From assembly GCA_030840415.1 (NCBI GenBank), contig JAVEEO010000415.1, positions 1 to 9,535 of the forward strand: a stretch of DNA of 9,535 nucleotides, given 5' to 3'. The notes beneath the pieces are model-generated. The model was not told where the DNA came from. It saw only the letters and a program-made list of their open reading frames with translations, and did not search any database. The DNA comes from Pseudonocardiales bacterium. GTDB lineage: Bacteria; Actinomycetota; Actinomycetes; Mycobacteriales; Jatrophihabitantaceae. Below are positions 1 through 6,819 of this stretch, piece after piece; the first letter of the stretch is position 1; every line of letters begins with the position of its first letter. Made by a program: the position numbers and the translations under genes.

Positions 1-35
1 CGACGTTTCGGGCCGCACAATGCCGGAGGGGGCGG

Positions 36-734
36 TCAGGACAGGCCGAGCTTGGCGGCCATGTCGGCGATCGCGGCCCGGGTGTCGGCGGCTGCCTCGT
101 GGTCGTCGCGCCGGTTGCGGATCACCCGGGCCGGCACCCCGACCGCGACCGAGTAGGGCGGTAGGTCGCGGGTGACCACCGCGTTGGCCGCCACCACGCT
201 GCCCTCGCCGATCACCGTGCCGCGCACCACCGACACCTTGTTGGCCAGCCAGACGTCGGCGCCGATCCGTACCGGTGACTTGGCGATCCCCTGGTCCTTG
301 ATCGGCCGGTCGAGGTCGGCGAACACGTGGTCGAAGTCGGTGACGTACACCATGTCGGCGATGATGCTGGCCGCGCCGATGCTGACGTCGAGGTAGGCGT
401 TGACCACGTTGTTGCGACCGAACACCACCTTGTCCCCGATCCGCAGGGTGCCCTCGTGGCAGCGCAGCGAGGTGCCGTCGCCCAGGTGCACCCAGCGTCC
501 GAGCACCAGCCGGCCGAAGCCGGGTCGGGCGAACAGTTCGACGTTCTTGCCCAGGAACACGAAGCCGGTCGTGACGACGTGCGGGTTGGCGAGCTTGAAC
601 CGCCAGAACCGCCAGTACCGCACCAGGTACCAGGGGGTGTAGGCCCGGTGCCGCAGCACCCAGCGCAGGCTGGCCGGGCTGAGGTAGCGCGGCCGGGCGG
701 CAGCGTGGGGGCGGAACCGCCATCGGCCGAGCAC
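36..734 (-). CDS. Hexapeptide-repeat (left-handed beta-helix) acyltransferase
   Basis: Predicted CoA-dependent O- or N-acyltransferase of the LacA/WbbJ/maltose acetyltransferase type, 232 aa from the chosen start. The middle and C-terminal parts show imperfect hexapeptide repeats (residues about 78-185: LVLGRW, LRIGDK, VSIGAA, VRIGAD, TVIGEG, SVVAAN) and end in the family hallmark PPYSVAVGVPARVI (192-205). A DFDHVF stretch (133-138) carries H136, which by analogy with LacA would be the catalytic base. Residues 1-60 are basic and aromatic, as in sugar or lipid O-acetyltransferases, and have no clear membrane helix. The frame stays open to an ATG at 845, but that would overlap the upstream phosphatase gene by over 100 bp and add a low-complexity Arg/Gly/Ala segment. 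GTG at 734, about 5 bp after the phosphatase stop, is the likelier, translationally coupled start. It is the last visible gene of the minus-strand operon. The substrate is unknown; a surface glycan or glycolipid is a guess from the family. Confidence 0.82.
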   Translation of the reverse strand: MLGRWRFRPHAAARPRYLSPASLRWVLRHRAYTPWYLVRYWRFWRFKLANPHVVTTGFVFLGKNVELFARPGFGRLVLGRWVHLGDGTSLRCHEGTLRIGDKVVFGRNNVVNAYLDVSIGAASIIADMVYVTDFDHVFADLDRPIKDQGIAKSPVRIGADVWLANKVSVVRGTVIGEGSVVAANAVVTRDLPPYSVAVGVPARVIRNRRDDHEAAADTRAAIADMAAKLGLS

Positions 735-739
735 GGCCG

Positions 740-1396
740 TCAGCCGGCGTCCAGAACCGCGAGCAGTTCCAGCACCTCGGACGGCTTCGCGCACAGCCGC
801 ACCGCACCGGCCGCCGTCAGCTCGGTGGCCGAGCCGTAGCCCCACAGCGCGCCGGCACAGTCCACCCCGTGCGCGGCCGCGCCCAGGACGTCGTGGCTGC
901 GGTCGCCGACCATCAGCACCGTGTCCGGGTCCGGCCCGCCCAGCCGGCGCAGCGCCTCGCCCACCACCAGGGCCTTGGAATCCCGGCCGCCGTCCAGGGT
1001 GTCGCCGCAGATCGTGGTGAAGAACTCCGTCAGCCCCAGGTGCGCCACGATCCGGCTGGCATGCGGCTCCGGCTTGCTGGTGGCGACCGCCATCGGATAA
1101 CCCTGCTCGGCGAGGACGCGCAGCACCTCCGGTATGCCGTCGTAGCAGGAGGTGTCGAACATCGCGCCGCCCTCGACGTAGTGCCGGCGGTAGGCGGTGA
1201 CCACCTGTTCGACCCGCTGCTCGCCGACCAGCGGCGGCAACGAGTGCCAGAACGGCGGCCCGAGCAGCGACCGGGCGGTGTCGGCATCGACCCAGTCCAG
1301 GCCGGCCTCGGCGAAGCTGGCCCGCAGCGAGGCGAGGATGCCGGGAGCGGAATCGCTCAGGGTCCCGTCGAGATCGAACAGGACGGTGTCGATCAT
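740..1396 (-). CDS. HAD-superfamily hydrolase, phosphoglycolate-phosphatase-like
   Basis: 218 aa, the usual length for the Gph/PGMB-like branch of HAD phosphatases. All four HAD motifs are visible: motif I FDLDGT (7-12; D8 nucleophile, D10 acid/base), motif II ATSKPE (105-110, T106 or S107), motif III lysine K141 (RDSKALVV), and motif IV VGDRSHDV (163-170, with D165 and D169 for Mg2+). An alpha-helical C1 cap occupies about residues 15-85, so the substrate is expected to be a small phosphorylated metabolite. The ATG lies in a 4-bp ATGA overlap with the stop of the upstream methyltransferase gene, so translation is probably coupled. The fold and phosphatase activity are safe; phosphoglycolate as the actual substrate is only a family default. 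Co-transcription with a methyltransferase and an acyltransferase would also fit a sugar- or lipid-phosphate intermediate. Confidence 0.9.
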   Translation of the reverse strand: MIDTVLFDLDGTLSDSAPGILASLRASFAEAGLDWVDADTARSLLGPPFWHSLPPLVGEQRVEQVVTAYRRHYVEGGAMFDTSCYDGIPEVLRVLAEQGYPMAVATSKPEPHASRIVAHLGLTEFFTTICGDTLDGGRDSKALVVGEALRRLGGPDPDTVLMVGDRSHDVLGAAAHGVDCAGALWGYGSATELTAAGAVRLCAKPSEVLELLAVLDAG

Positions 1397-2361
1397 GCCG
1401 GCTTGGTTCCGGTGATCTCGACGTTGTAGAACAACCTGGCCGGCACCACCTTGGACAGCACCGCCGAATCCAGCCGGTGCAGCCGCTGCCAGTTGGTGAA
1501 GGCGAACATCGCCCAGCCGAAGCCCAGCTTATCCCGGGGCACCGCCGCCTCGAAGGTCCGCACCGGCCAGCCGAACCAGGCCGCGGTCAGCTCGTCGGTC
1601 CGGGTCTGAACCCCGACCGCGCCGGCCCGTTCGGCCAGCCCGCGCAGCTGTCCCGGGTCGAAGGTGTGCAGGTCGACGACGGCTTCCAGGGCAGCCGCCC
1701 GGGACGAGGCGTCCAGCTCGGTCCTGGGCCGGGCCCAGGCCGACAGCCGATCCAGCCGGGTCAGCCGGGTGGTGGCCCACCAGGTCAGCCGGGACAGCCG
1801 GCGGGCGATGAAGTCGCCGTAGCGGGTCGGCTCCCCCGCGAAGACGAACCGGCCGCCGGGCCTGAGCACCCGCAGCACCTCGGCGAAGGCCCGCTCGACG
1901 TCCGGGATGTGGTGCAGCACCGCGTGCCCGACCACCAGGTCGAAGCTGTCGTCCGGATAGGGAATCGACTCGGCGTCGGCGACCCGGCCGTCCACCTCGA
2001 AGCCGAGGTTGGCGGCGTTGCGGCGGGCCACCTCAACCATGCCGGGACTCAGATCGGTCACCGCGCCGGAGTCGAGCACGCCGGCCAGCTTGAGGTTGAG
2101 CAGGAAGAAGCCGGTGCCGCAGCCCAGTTCCAGGGCTCGGCGGTACGGCCAGCCCTCGGTACCGGCGACGTGGGCGAACCGGTCGCGTGCGTAGTCGATG
2201 CAGCGCTGGTCGAAGCTGATCGACCACTTCTCGTCGTAGGTACCGGCTTCCCAGTCGTGGTAGAGCACGTTGGCCAGCTTCGGGTCGCGCCAGGCGGCCT
2301 CGACCTGCTCGGCGCTGGCGGTGGGAGTCGGCGCGGGCTCGGTGCGGGCTTCTGCAGTCAT
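1393..2361 (-). CDS. Class I SAM-dependent methyltransferase (Rv3038c-like)
   Basis: 322 aa from ATG 2361. Residues 1-20 are a Pro/Ala/Thr-rich, probably disordered tail. The Rossmann methyltransferase core follows: motif I ALELGCGTGFF (76-86, SAM-binding glycine loop), motif II VTDLSPGM (101-108, with D103 for the ribose hydroxyls), an AD-x-IPYPDDSFDLVV block (129-144), AVLHHIPD (147-154) and the post-motif RVLRPGGRF (164-172). This is the Methyltransf_11/UbiE-like pattern. Residues 180-322 form a family-specific C-terminal region, rich in Trp/Arg, that may bind the acceptor. The frame is open far upstream, but that part overlaps the hydratase gene; ATG 2361 lies 2 bp after the hydratase stop with a weak GGGAA ribosome-binding site. 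From memory, length and position next to a crotonase match M. tuberculosis Rv3038c beside echA17. The methyl acceptor is unknown. Confidence 0.88.
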   Translation of the reverse strand: MTAEARTEPAPTPTASAEQVEAAWRDPKLANVLYHDWEAGTYDEKWSISFDQRCIDYARDRFAHVAGTEGWPYRRALELGCGTGFFLLNLKLAGVLDSGAVTDLSPGMVEVARRNAANLGFEVDGRVADAESIPYPDDSFDLVVGHAVLHHIPDVERAFAEVLRVLRPGGRFVFAGEPTRYGDFIARRLSRLTWWATTRLTRLDRLSAWARPRTELDASSRAAALEAVVDLHTFDPGQLRGLAERAGAVGVQTRTDELTAAWFGWPVRTFEAAVPRDKLGFGWAMFAFTNWQRLHRLDSAVLSKVVPARLFYNVEITGTKPA

Positions 2362-2363
2362 GC

Positions 2364-3143
2364 TCAGTTCCCGACGAACTCGGCCTTGCCGGGTCCGGAC
2401 TCGATGAAACTGCCCATGCCGCGCTGCTTGTCCTCGGTGGCGAACACCCCCGCGAACAGCTGCGACTCCAGCCGCAGGCCACTGGCCAGGTCGGTCTGCA
2501 GGCCGATGTCGATGGCGGCCTTGGCGGCCCGCAGCGCCAGCGCGGGGCCGCGGGCGAACTTCGCGGCCATCGCCTGCGCGGTGGGGTAGACATCGTCGGC
2601 GGGCACCACCACGTCGACCAACCCCAACTGGTGCGCCTCCTCGGCGTCGACGAAGCGTCCGGTGAAGATCAGGTCCTTGGCCCGGGCGGGACCGATCAGC
2701 CGGGCCAGTCGCTGGGTACCGCCCATCCCGGGAATGACGCCCAGCAGGATTTCGGGCTGGCCCCACTTGGCGTTGTCGGCGCTGATCCGGAAGTCGGCGG
2801 TCAGCGCCAGCTCGCAGCCACCGCCGAGGGCGTAGCCGGTCACCGCCGCGATCACCGGCTTGGACAGCTGGGCGATGGCGTCCAGCGAGGACGACACCGC
2901 GCCGCCGCGCCGCTGCATGTCCTGGGCGGACATGGTGTGCATCTCCTTGACGTCGGCACCGGCCACGAACACCTTCGGCCCGCCCCACAGGATCACGGCC
3001 CGGATGTCGTCGCGCCGTTCGCACTCGGCGGCAGCCGCGCGCAACTCCTCCTGCACCGCCATGTTCAGGGCGTTCACCGGGGCCCGGTCGATCCGGATGG
3101 TGGCCACCCCGTCGGCGACCTCGAGGGTTACGAACTCAGTCAT
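2364..3143 (-). CDS. Enoyl-CoA hydratase / crotonase family (EchA17-like)
   Basis: 259 aa, the normal length for a single-domain crotonase. It is predicted to hydrate trans-2-enoyl-CoA to 3-hydroxyacyl-CoA in the cytosol (beta-oxidation or a related acyl-CoA pathway). The oxyanion-hole segments are VAGADVKEM (60-68) and ALGGGCELAL (105-114). Both catalytic glutamates of true hydratases are present: E111 in GGCELA and E131 in QPEILLGVIPGMGGTQRL (129-146). A hydratase is therefore more likely than an isomerase or a degenerate paralogue. The C-terminal helices (about 200-259) have the usual trimerisation region ending in FIESGPGKAEF. The ATG at 3143 is supported by a TANNNT -10 box 7 nt upstream and the lack of a Shine-Dalgarno sequence, which fits leaderless initiation. 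First gene of the tight four-gene operon. By neighbourhood it is like mycobacterial echA17; that comparison is from memory. Confidence 0.93.
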   Translation of the reverse strand: MTEFVTLEVADGVATIRIDRAPVNALNMAVQEELRAAAAECERRDDIRAVILWGGPKVFVAGADVKEMHTMSAQDMQRRGGAVSSSLDAIAQLSKPVIAAVTGYALGGGCELALTADFRISADNAKWGQPEILLGVIPGMGGTQRLARLIGPARAKDLIFTGRFVDAEEAHQLGLVDVVVPADDVYPTAQAMAAKFARGPALALRAAKAAIDIGLQTDLASGLRLESQLFAGVFATEDKQRGMGSFIESGPGKAEFVGN

Positions 3144-3156
3144 GGCCGCGAGCCTA
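3144..3156 (-). promoter_or_regulatory. Putative leaderless promoter of the hydratase operon
   Basis: On the minus strand the hexamer TAGGCT (plus-strand 3151-3156) fits the actinobacterial -10 consensus TANNNT. It is followed by exactly 7 bases and then the hydratase ATG. Transcription would start at or one base before the A of the start codon, giving a leaderless mRNA. No Shine-Dalgarno sequence exists between them. The -35 is weak (GCGACC at 16-nt spacing). Its presence suggests the four downstream genes can be transcribed independently of the ABC gene. Inference from motif and spacing only. Confidence 0.5.
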
Positions 3157-3165
3157 CCCAGGGAC

Positions 3166-3179
3166 CGCGACCGGTCGCG
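3166..3179. promoter_or_regulatory. 14-bp perfect palindrome, possible operator
   Basis: CGCGACCGGTCGCG is a perfect inverted repeat with no spacer. It lies in the 48-bp gap between the ABC gene stop and the hydratase ATG and covers the -35 region of the putative TAGGCT promoter (10-23 bases upstream of the -10 box). A spacerless dyad in this position is what a dimeric repressor, for example a TetR-type regulator, would bind. A terminator is less likely because no loop or T-run follows. In DNA this GC-rich, chance palindromes are not rare, so confidence is limited. Confidence 0.35.
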
Positions 3180-3191
3180 CGCGATGCTCGT

Positions 3192-4019
3192 TCAGCGGGC
3201 ACGAGCGAAGTAACGGCCGTCCTCGTGCTCGACGGACAGCTCCAGGCCGAAGGCCCGCGACAGGTTCGCAGAGGTCAGCACGTCGGCGATCAGGCCCTGG
3301 GCGACCACCTTGCCCTCGCCGAGCAGCAGCGCGTGGCTGATGCCCAGCGGGATCTCCTCGACGTGGTGGGTGACCAGGATCATCGCCGGCGCCTCCGGGT
3401 CGGCGGCGAGCCTGGCCAGCCGGCGCAGCAGGTCCTCCCGGCCACCGAGGTCCATGCCGGCGGCCGGCTCGTCCAGCAGCAGCAGCTCCGGGTCGGTCAT
3501 CATCGCCCGGGCGATCTGCACCCGCTTGCGCTCGCCCTCGCTCAGCGTGCCGTACCTGCGCTCGGCCAGTTCCGCGACGCCGAAGCGGGCCAGCAGCGTC
3601 CGGGCCCGCCGGACGTCCAGCCGGCCGTAGGCCTCGCGCCAGCGGCCGATCACGGCGTAGCCGGCCGAGACCACCACGTCGATCACCTGCTCGCCCGGCG
3701 GGATCCGCTGGGCCAGCGCGGCCGAGGACAGCCCGATCCGGGGCCGCAGCTCGAAGACGTCGACGCCGCCCAGCCGCTCGCCGAACACCGCGACGGCGCC
3801 GCTGGTCGGGTGCATGGTGGTGGCTGCCAGCTGCAGCAGGGTGGTCTTGCCGGCACCGTTGGGGCCGAGCACCGCCCAGCGCTCGTCCTCCTCGACCGTC
3901 CAGTCGACCGAGTCGAGCAGCAGCTTGGTACCCCGCCGGACCGTCACTTGGCGCAACTGCAGGATCGCGTCGGGGTCGGGTTCGAAGTCGGGGGCCACCA
4001 CACCCCCATCCAACCGCAC
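3192..4019 (-). CDS. ABC transporter-type ATP-binding protein without a permease partner
   Basis: Single nucleotide-binding domain, 275 aa from GTG 4019. Walker A is GPNGAGKT (52-59), the signature is LSEGERKR (159-166), Walker B is ELLLLDEP (178-185; catalytic glutamate E184), the D-loop is AAGMD (186-190) and the H-loop histidine is H218 in VTHHVEE. At the usual Q-loop site the sequence reads IGLSSAAL (96-103) with no glutamine, a feature I associate with the ModF/YlmA-like branch. No transmembrane subunit is encoded in the window, so the partner is elsewhere or the protein has a non-transport role. The start is uncertain. The frame runs open to 4301, but that overlaps divergent glgX. Candidates are GTG 4019, TTG 4013 (GAGGG 7 nt upstream) and GTG 4001 or 3998; all leave the domain intact. 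It is 48 bp upstream of the hydratase gene, possibly feeding read-through into that operon. Similar to Rv3041c from memory. Confidence 0.88.
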   Translation of the reverse strand: MRLDGGVVAPDFEPDPDAILQLRQVTVRRGTKLLLDSVDWTVEEDERWAVLGPNGAGKTTLLQLAATTMHPTSGAVAVFGERLGGVDVFELRPRIGLSSAALAQRIPPGEQVIDVVVSAGYAVIGRWREAYGRLDVRRARTLLARFGVAELAERRYGTLSEGERKRVQIARAMMTDPELLLLDEPAAGMDLGGREDLLRRLARLAADPEAPAMILVTHHVEEIPLGISHALLLGEGKVVAQGLIADVLTSANLSRAFGLELSVEHEDGRYFARAR

Positions 4020-4058
4020 GCCCTCAACCAGGAAGAAAGGGCACGCCCGACGGCCGGG

Positions 4059-4064
4059 TAACCT
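4059..4064 (+). promoter_or_regulatory. Putative -10 element of glgX (near-leaderless)
   Basis: TAACCT fits TANNNT and ends 10 bases before the glgX ATG at 4075, so a transcript would carry only about 4 untranslated bases. The intervening CCCCTGAGCT has no Shine-Dalgarno sequence, which fits leaderless or near-leaderless translation. No convincing -35 is visible (AAAGGG at 17-nt spacing). The whole divergent spacer between the ABC gene and glgX is only about 55 bp, so both promoters must be compact or overlapping. Confidence 0.4.
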
Positions 4065-4074
4065 CCCCTGAGCT

Positions 4075-6231
4075 ATGGAACCCGCACCCGACCTCAGCTC
4101 CGGCCTGGCCCACCGGCTCGGCACGCCGCCCGACAACCTGGTGGCGTGGCCGGGCGAGCCGTTTCCGCTGGGCGCCAGCTGGGACGGCGAGGGGACCAAC
4201 TTCAGCATCTGGTCGCCGACCGCCACCCGGGCCGAGGTGTGCCTGTTCGCCGCCGGCGGCGCCGAGACCCGGGTCCGGCTGGTGGAGAAGAGCTTCCACA
4301 TCTGGCACGGCTACCTGCCCGGGGTCAATCCCGGGCAGCGCTACGGCTTCCGGCTGGACGGGCCGTACCAGCCGGCGGCCGGCCGGCTGCACAATCGGGC
4401 CAAGCTGTTGATCGATCCGTACGCCCGGGCCATCGAGGGCGATTTCGTCGACAACGTCGCCTGCTACGCCGACAACGACCTGGACTCCGCGCCCTACGTC
4501 CCCCGCTCGGTGGTGGCCGTCGACGGCTTTCCATGGGGCAGCGACCCCAGGCCCAACACGGCCTGGGAGGACACCATCATCTACGAGCTGCACGTGCGCG
4601 GCTTCACCGCCCGGCACCCCGGCATCCCCGCCGATCTGCGCGGCAGCTACGCAGGCCTGGGCCATCCGGCGGCCATCTCCTACCTCAAGGAGCTCGGTGT
4701 CACCGCGGTCGAGCTGCTGCCGATCCATCACTTCGTGCACGAGCCGGCGCTGCAGAAGCGCGGGCTGAAAAACTATTGGGGCTACAACTCGATCGGCTTC
4801 TTCGCCCCGCACGCCGCCTACGCCACCCACACCGGGCGGCTGGGTGGCAACCAGGTGCGCGAGTTCAAGGCGATGGTGCGCGCGATGCATGCCGCGGGTA
4901 TCGAGGTGATCCTCGACGTGGTCTACAACCACACCGGCGAGGCCACCCCGGACGGGCCGATGCTGTCGTTCCGGGGCATCGACAACGCCGGCTACTACCG
5001 GGTCGACCCGGCCAATCCGGCCAAGTACCTGGACTACACCGGCTGCGGCAACACCCTGGACGTCCGGACGCCGGCCGTCCTGCAGTTGGTGATGGACTCG
5101 CTGCGCTACTGGGTGACCGAGATGCACGTCGACGGCTTCCGGTTCGACCTGGCCTCGGCGCTGGCCCGGTCGCTGCACGACGTCGACAAGCTGTCCTCGT
5201 TCTTCGACACCATCCACCAGGACCCGATCATCAGCCGGGTCAAGCTGATCGCCGAGCCGTGGGACGTCGGCGACGGCGGCTACCAGGTGGGCGAGTTCCC
5301 CCCGCTGTGGACGGAGTGGAACGGCAAGTACCGCGACACCGTCCGGGACTTCTGGGCGCACGGTGCCGGCGGGGTGCGGGACCTGGCCTTCCGGCTGACC
5401 GGGTCCTCGGACCTGTACGCCGACGACGGCCGGCTGCCGTTCGCCTCGATCAACTTCATCACCGCGCACGACGGTTTCACCATGCGCGACCTGGCCAGTT
5501 ACCTGCGCAAGCACAACGAGGGCAACGGTGAGGCAAACGCCGACGGCACCGACGACAACCGCTCGATCAACTTCGGGATCGAGGGCGAGACCGGCGATCC
5601 GGAGGTGAATGCGCTGCGGCTGAAGCAGGTTCGCAACCTGCTCACCACGCTGCTGCTGTCCACCGGGGCGCCGATGCTGGTGGCCGGCGACGAGCGCTAC
5701 CGCACCCAGGGCGGCAACAACAACGCCTACGTGCAGGACAACGAGATCTCCTGGCTGGACTGGGACGACACCCCGGCCGGCGCAGACCTGCTGGACCTGA
5801 CCCGGCGGCTGATCGCGTTGCGCCGGGCCTCCCCGGTGCTGCGACAGCGGGCGTTCTTCGAGGGCCGGACGATCGATGCCGACGGCTGCAAGGACCTGGC
5901 CTGGTTCCATCCGGCCGGCGGCGAACTGAGCGACCGGGACTGGTTCGACCCGGGACTGCGCACCATCGGCATGTACCTCGACGGCCGAGGGCTGCGGCAC
6001 CGCGACCGACGCGGCCAGCCCATCACCGACGAGTCCTACCTGCTGCTGTTGCACTCCGGCGAGCAGCCGGTCCGGTTCGCGCTGCCGGGGCTGCCCTGGG
6101 CCGGGCGCTACCAGGTGGTGATCGACACCACGGAGGTAGGCGGCCGATCGGACGCCGAACCGGTCGAGGGCGGCAGCGAGATCACCATGGCGGGCCGGTC
6201 GGTGTTGCTGCTGCGCGCCGACCGCACCTGA
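4075..6231 (+). CDS. glgX: Glycogen debranching enzyme GlgX (GH13 isoamylase type)
   Basis: 718 aa, full family length. It is expected to hydrolyse alpha-1,6 branch points of phosphorylase-trimmed glycogen in the cytosol, releasing malto-oligosaccharides. The N-terminal CBM48/isoamylase_N domain begins with WPGEPFPLGASWDGEGTNF (25-43). The GH13 barrel then shows region I DVVYNHTGE (281-289), region II GFRFDLAS (354-361; nucleophile D358), region III LIAEPWDVG (391-399; acid/base E394) and region IV FITAHDGF (461-468; D466). NYWGYNSIGFFAPH (233-246) and QGGNNNAYVQDNEISWLDWD (545-564) are GlgX/TreX hallmarks. A C-terminal beta-sandwich follows (about 600-718). All catalytic residues are intact. 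ATG 4075 is chosen because a TAACCT -10 box sits just upstream; GTG 4141 would also keep the domains. No treY, treZ or other glycogen gene lies in the window, so it stands alone. TreX is the same family. Confidence 0.95.
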   Translation: MEPAPDLSSGLAHRLGTPPDNLVAWPGEPFPLGASWDGEGTNFSIWSPTATRAEVCLFAAGGAETRVRLVEKSFHIWHGYLPGVNPGQRYGFRLDGPYQPAAGRLHNRAKLLIDPYARAIEGDFVDNVACYADNDLDSAPYVPRSVVAVDGFPWGSDPRPNTAWEDTIIYELHVRGFTARHPGIPADLRGSYAGLGHPAAISYLKELGVTAVELLPIHHFVHEPALQKRGLKNYWGYNSIGFFAPHAAYATHTGRLGGNQVREFKAMVRAMHAAGIEVILDVVYNHTGEATPDGPMLSFRGIDNAGYYRVDPANPAKYLDYTGCGNTLDVRTPAVLQLVMDSLRYWVTEMHVDGFRFDLASALARSLHDVDKLSSFFDTIHQDPIISRVKLIAEPWDVGDGGYQVGEFPPLWTEWNGKYRDTVRDFWAHGAGGVRDLAFRLTGSSDLYADDGRLPFASINFITAHDGFTMRDLASYLRKHNEGNGEANADGTDDNRSINFGIEGETGDPEVNALRLKQVRNLLTTLLLSTGAPMLVAGDERYRTQGGNNNAYVQDNEISWLDWDDTPAGADLLDLTRRLIALRRASPVLRQRAFFEGRTIDADGCKDLAWFHPAGGELSDRDWFDPGLRTIGMYLDGRGLRHRDRRGQPITDESYLLLLHSGEQPVRFALPGLPWAGRYQVVIDTTEVGGRSDAEPVEGGSEITMAGRSVLLLRADRT

Positions 6232-6278
6232 CCGGCTGGACGGACTGCGCCAACCGCGGCGACGGCACTTTCGCCCGC

Positions 6279-6323
6279 GCGGTGGCCGGGCCACAATCTA
6301 GCAGGAACGGATCAGGCCACCGC
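6279..6323 (+). repeat. 9-bp inverted repeat upstream of the VOC gene
   Basis: The arms GCGGTGGCC (6279-6287) and GGCCACCGC (6315-6323) are perfect reverse complements separated by 27 bases. A second small hairpin, GTGGC-CGG-GCCAC (6282-6294), competes with the left arm. The right arm ends 7 bases before the AAGGG ribosome-binding site of the next gene. It could be a weak glgX terminator (no T-run follows) or an mRNA structure affecting translation. It may also be chance in GC-rich DNA. The rest of the 111-bp spacer holds nothing else clear. Confidence 0.25.
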
Positions 6324-6342
6324 CGAGTGAAAGGGCAGCCTC

Positions 6343-6765
6343 ATGACCACCAAGCTGAACCCATACCTGAACTTCCGCGACACCGCGCGCCAGGCGATGC
6401 AGTTCTACTCCGGGGTGTTCGGGGGTGAGCTGACCATGAGCACATTCGCCGACATGCACGCCAGCGAGGACCCGGCCGAGCAGGACAAGATCATGCATTC
6501 GATGCTGGTGACCGAGCAGGGCCTGACACTGATGGCGGCTGACACCCCGAACAGCATGGGGTATACGCCCGGAACCAACTTCGCCATCTCGCTGAGCGGC
6601 GAGGACGAGGCCGAGCTGCGCGGCTACTGGGACAAGCTGTCCGAGGACGCGAGCATCACCATGCCGCTGGACAAGGCGCCCTGGGGCGATCTGTTCGGCA
6701 TGCTCACCGACCGGTTCGGCGTCAGCTGGCTGGTGAACATCGCCGCCGGGCAGCCGACCTCGTAG
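6343..6765 (+). CDS. VOC-superfamily PhnB-like protein
   Basis: 140 aa with the betaalphabetabetabeta vicinal-oxygen-chelate fold pattern of the PhnB / 3-demethylubiquinone-methyltransferase-like (glyoxalase/bleomycin-resistance) group. Family features are LNPYLNFRDTARQAMQFYSG (5-24), VFGGEL (25-30), and the terminal WGDLFGMLTDRFGVSWLVN (114-132). The usual PhnB histidine-containing segment is present as KIMHSMLV (49-56, H52). An AAGGG ribosome-binding site lies 7 bases before the ATG. Single gene, separated by 111 bp from glgX and 155 bp from the LysE-type gene. The biochemical role of this group is mostly undefined; a metal-dependent role or small-molecule binding is plausible, and no substrate can be inferred from neighbours. 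Confidence 0.9.
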   Translation: MTTKLNPYLNFRDTARQAMQFYSGVFGGELTMSTFADMHASEDPAEQDKIMHSMLVTEQGLTLMAADTPNSMGYTPGTNFAISLSGEDEAELRGYWDKLSEDASITMPLDKAPWGDLFGMLTDRFGVSWLVNIAAGQPTS

Positions 6766-6819
6766 GAACCGGCCGAAAGTCGGTTGTCGCCGGGCTACGA
6801 CCCGGTCCACCATGTCGCC

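Noticed and set aside
735..845. Upstream extension of the acyltransferase to ATG 845
   Set aside because: It would overlap the phosphatase gene by more than 100 bp and adds low-complexity sequence absent from the family.
2362..3024. Upstream extension of the methyltransferase frame to about 3024
   Set aside because: The extra part overlaps the hydratase gene, is Arg/Gly-rich and has no methyltransferase features. ATG 2361 right after the hydratase stop is the natural start.
2631..4061. 476-codon plus-strand open frame opposite the hydratase and ABC genes
   Set aside because: It spans two clear minus-strand genes and their gap, and encodes Gln/His/Gly/Arg-rich sequence typical of antisense high-GC frames.
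4020..4301. Upstream extension of the ABC gene to ATG 4301
   Set aside because: It lies antisense within the start of glgX and adds a 94-residue segment with no domain features; conserved ABC sequence begins only around plus-strand position 3965.
4024..6294. 756-codon open frame on the minus strand opposite glgX
   Set aside because: It is antisense to a gene with all GH13 motifs. Its translation is Val/Gln/Gly/Arg-rich with no domain pattern, the usual shadow of high-GC codon bias.
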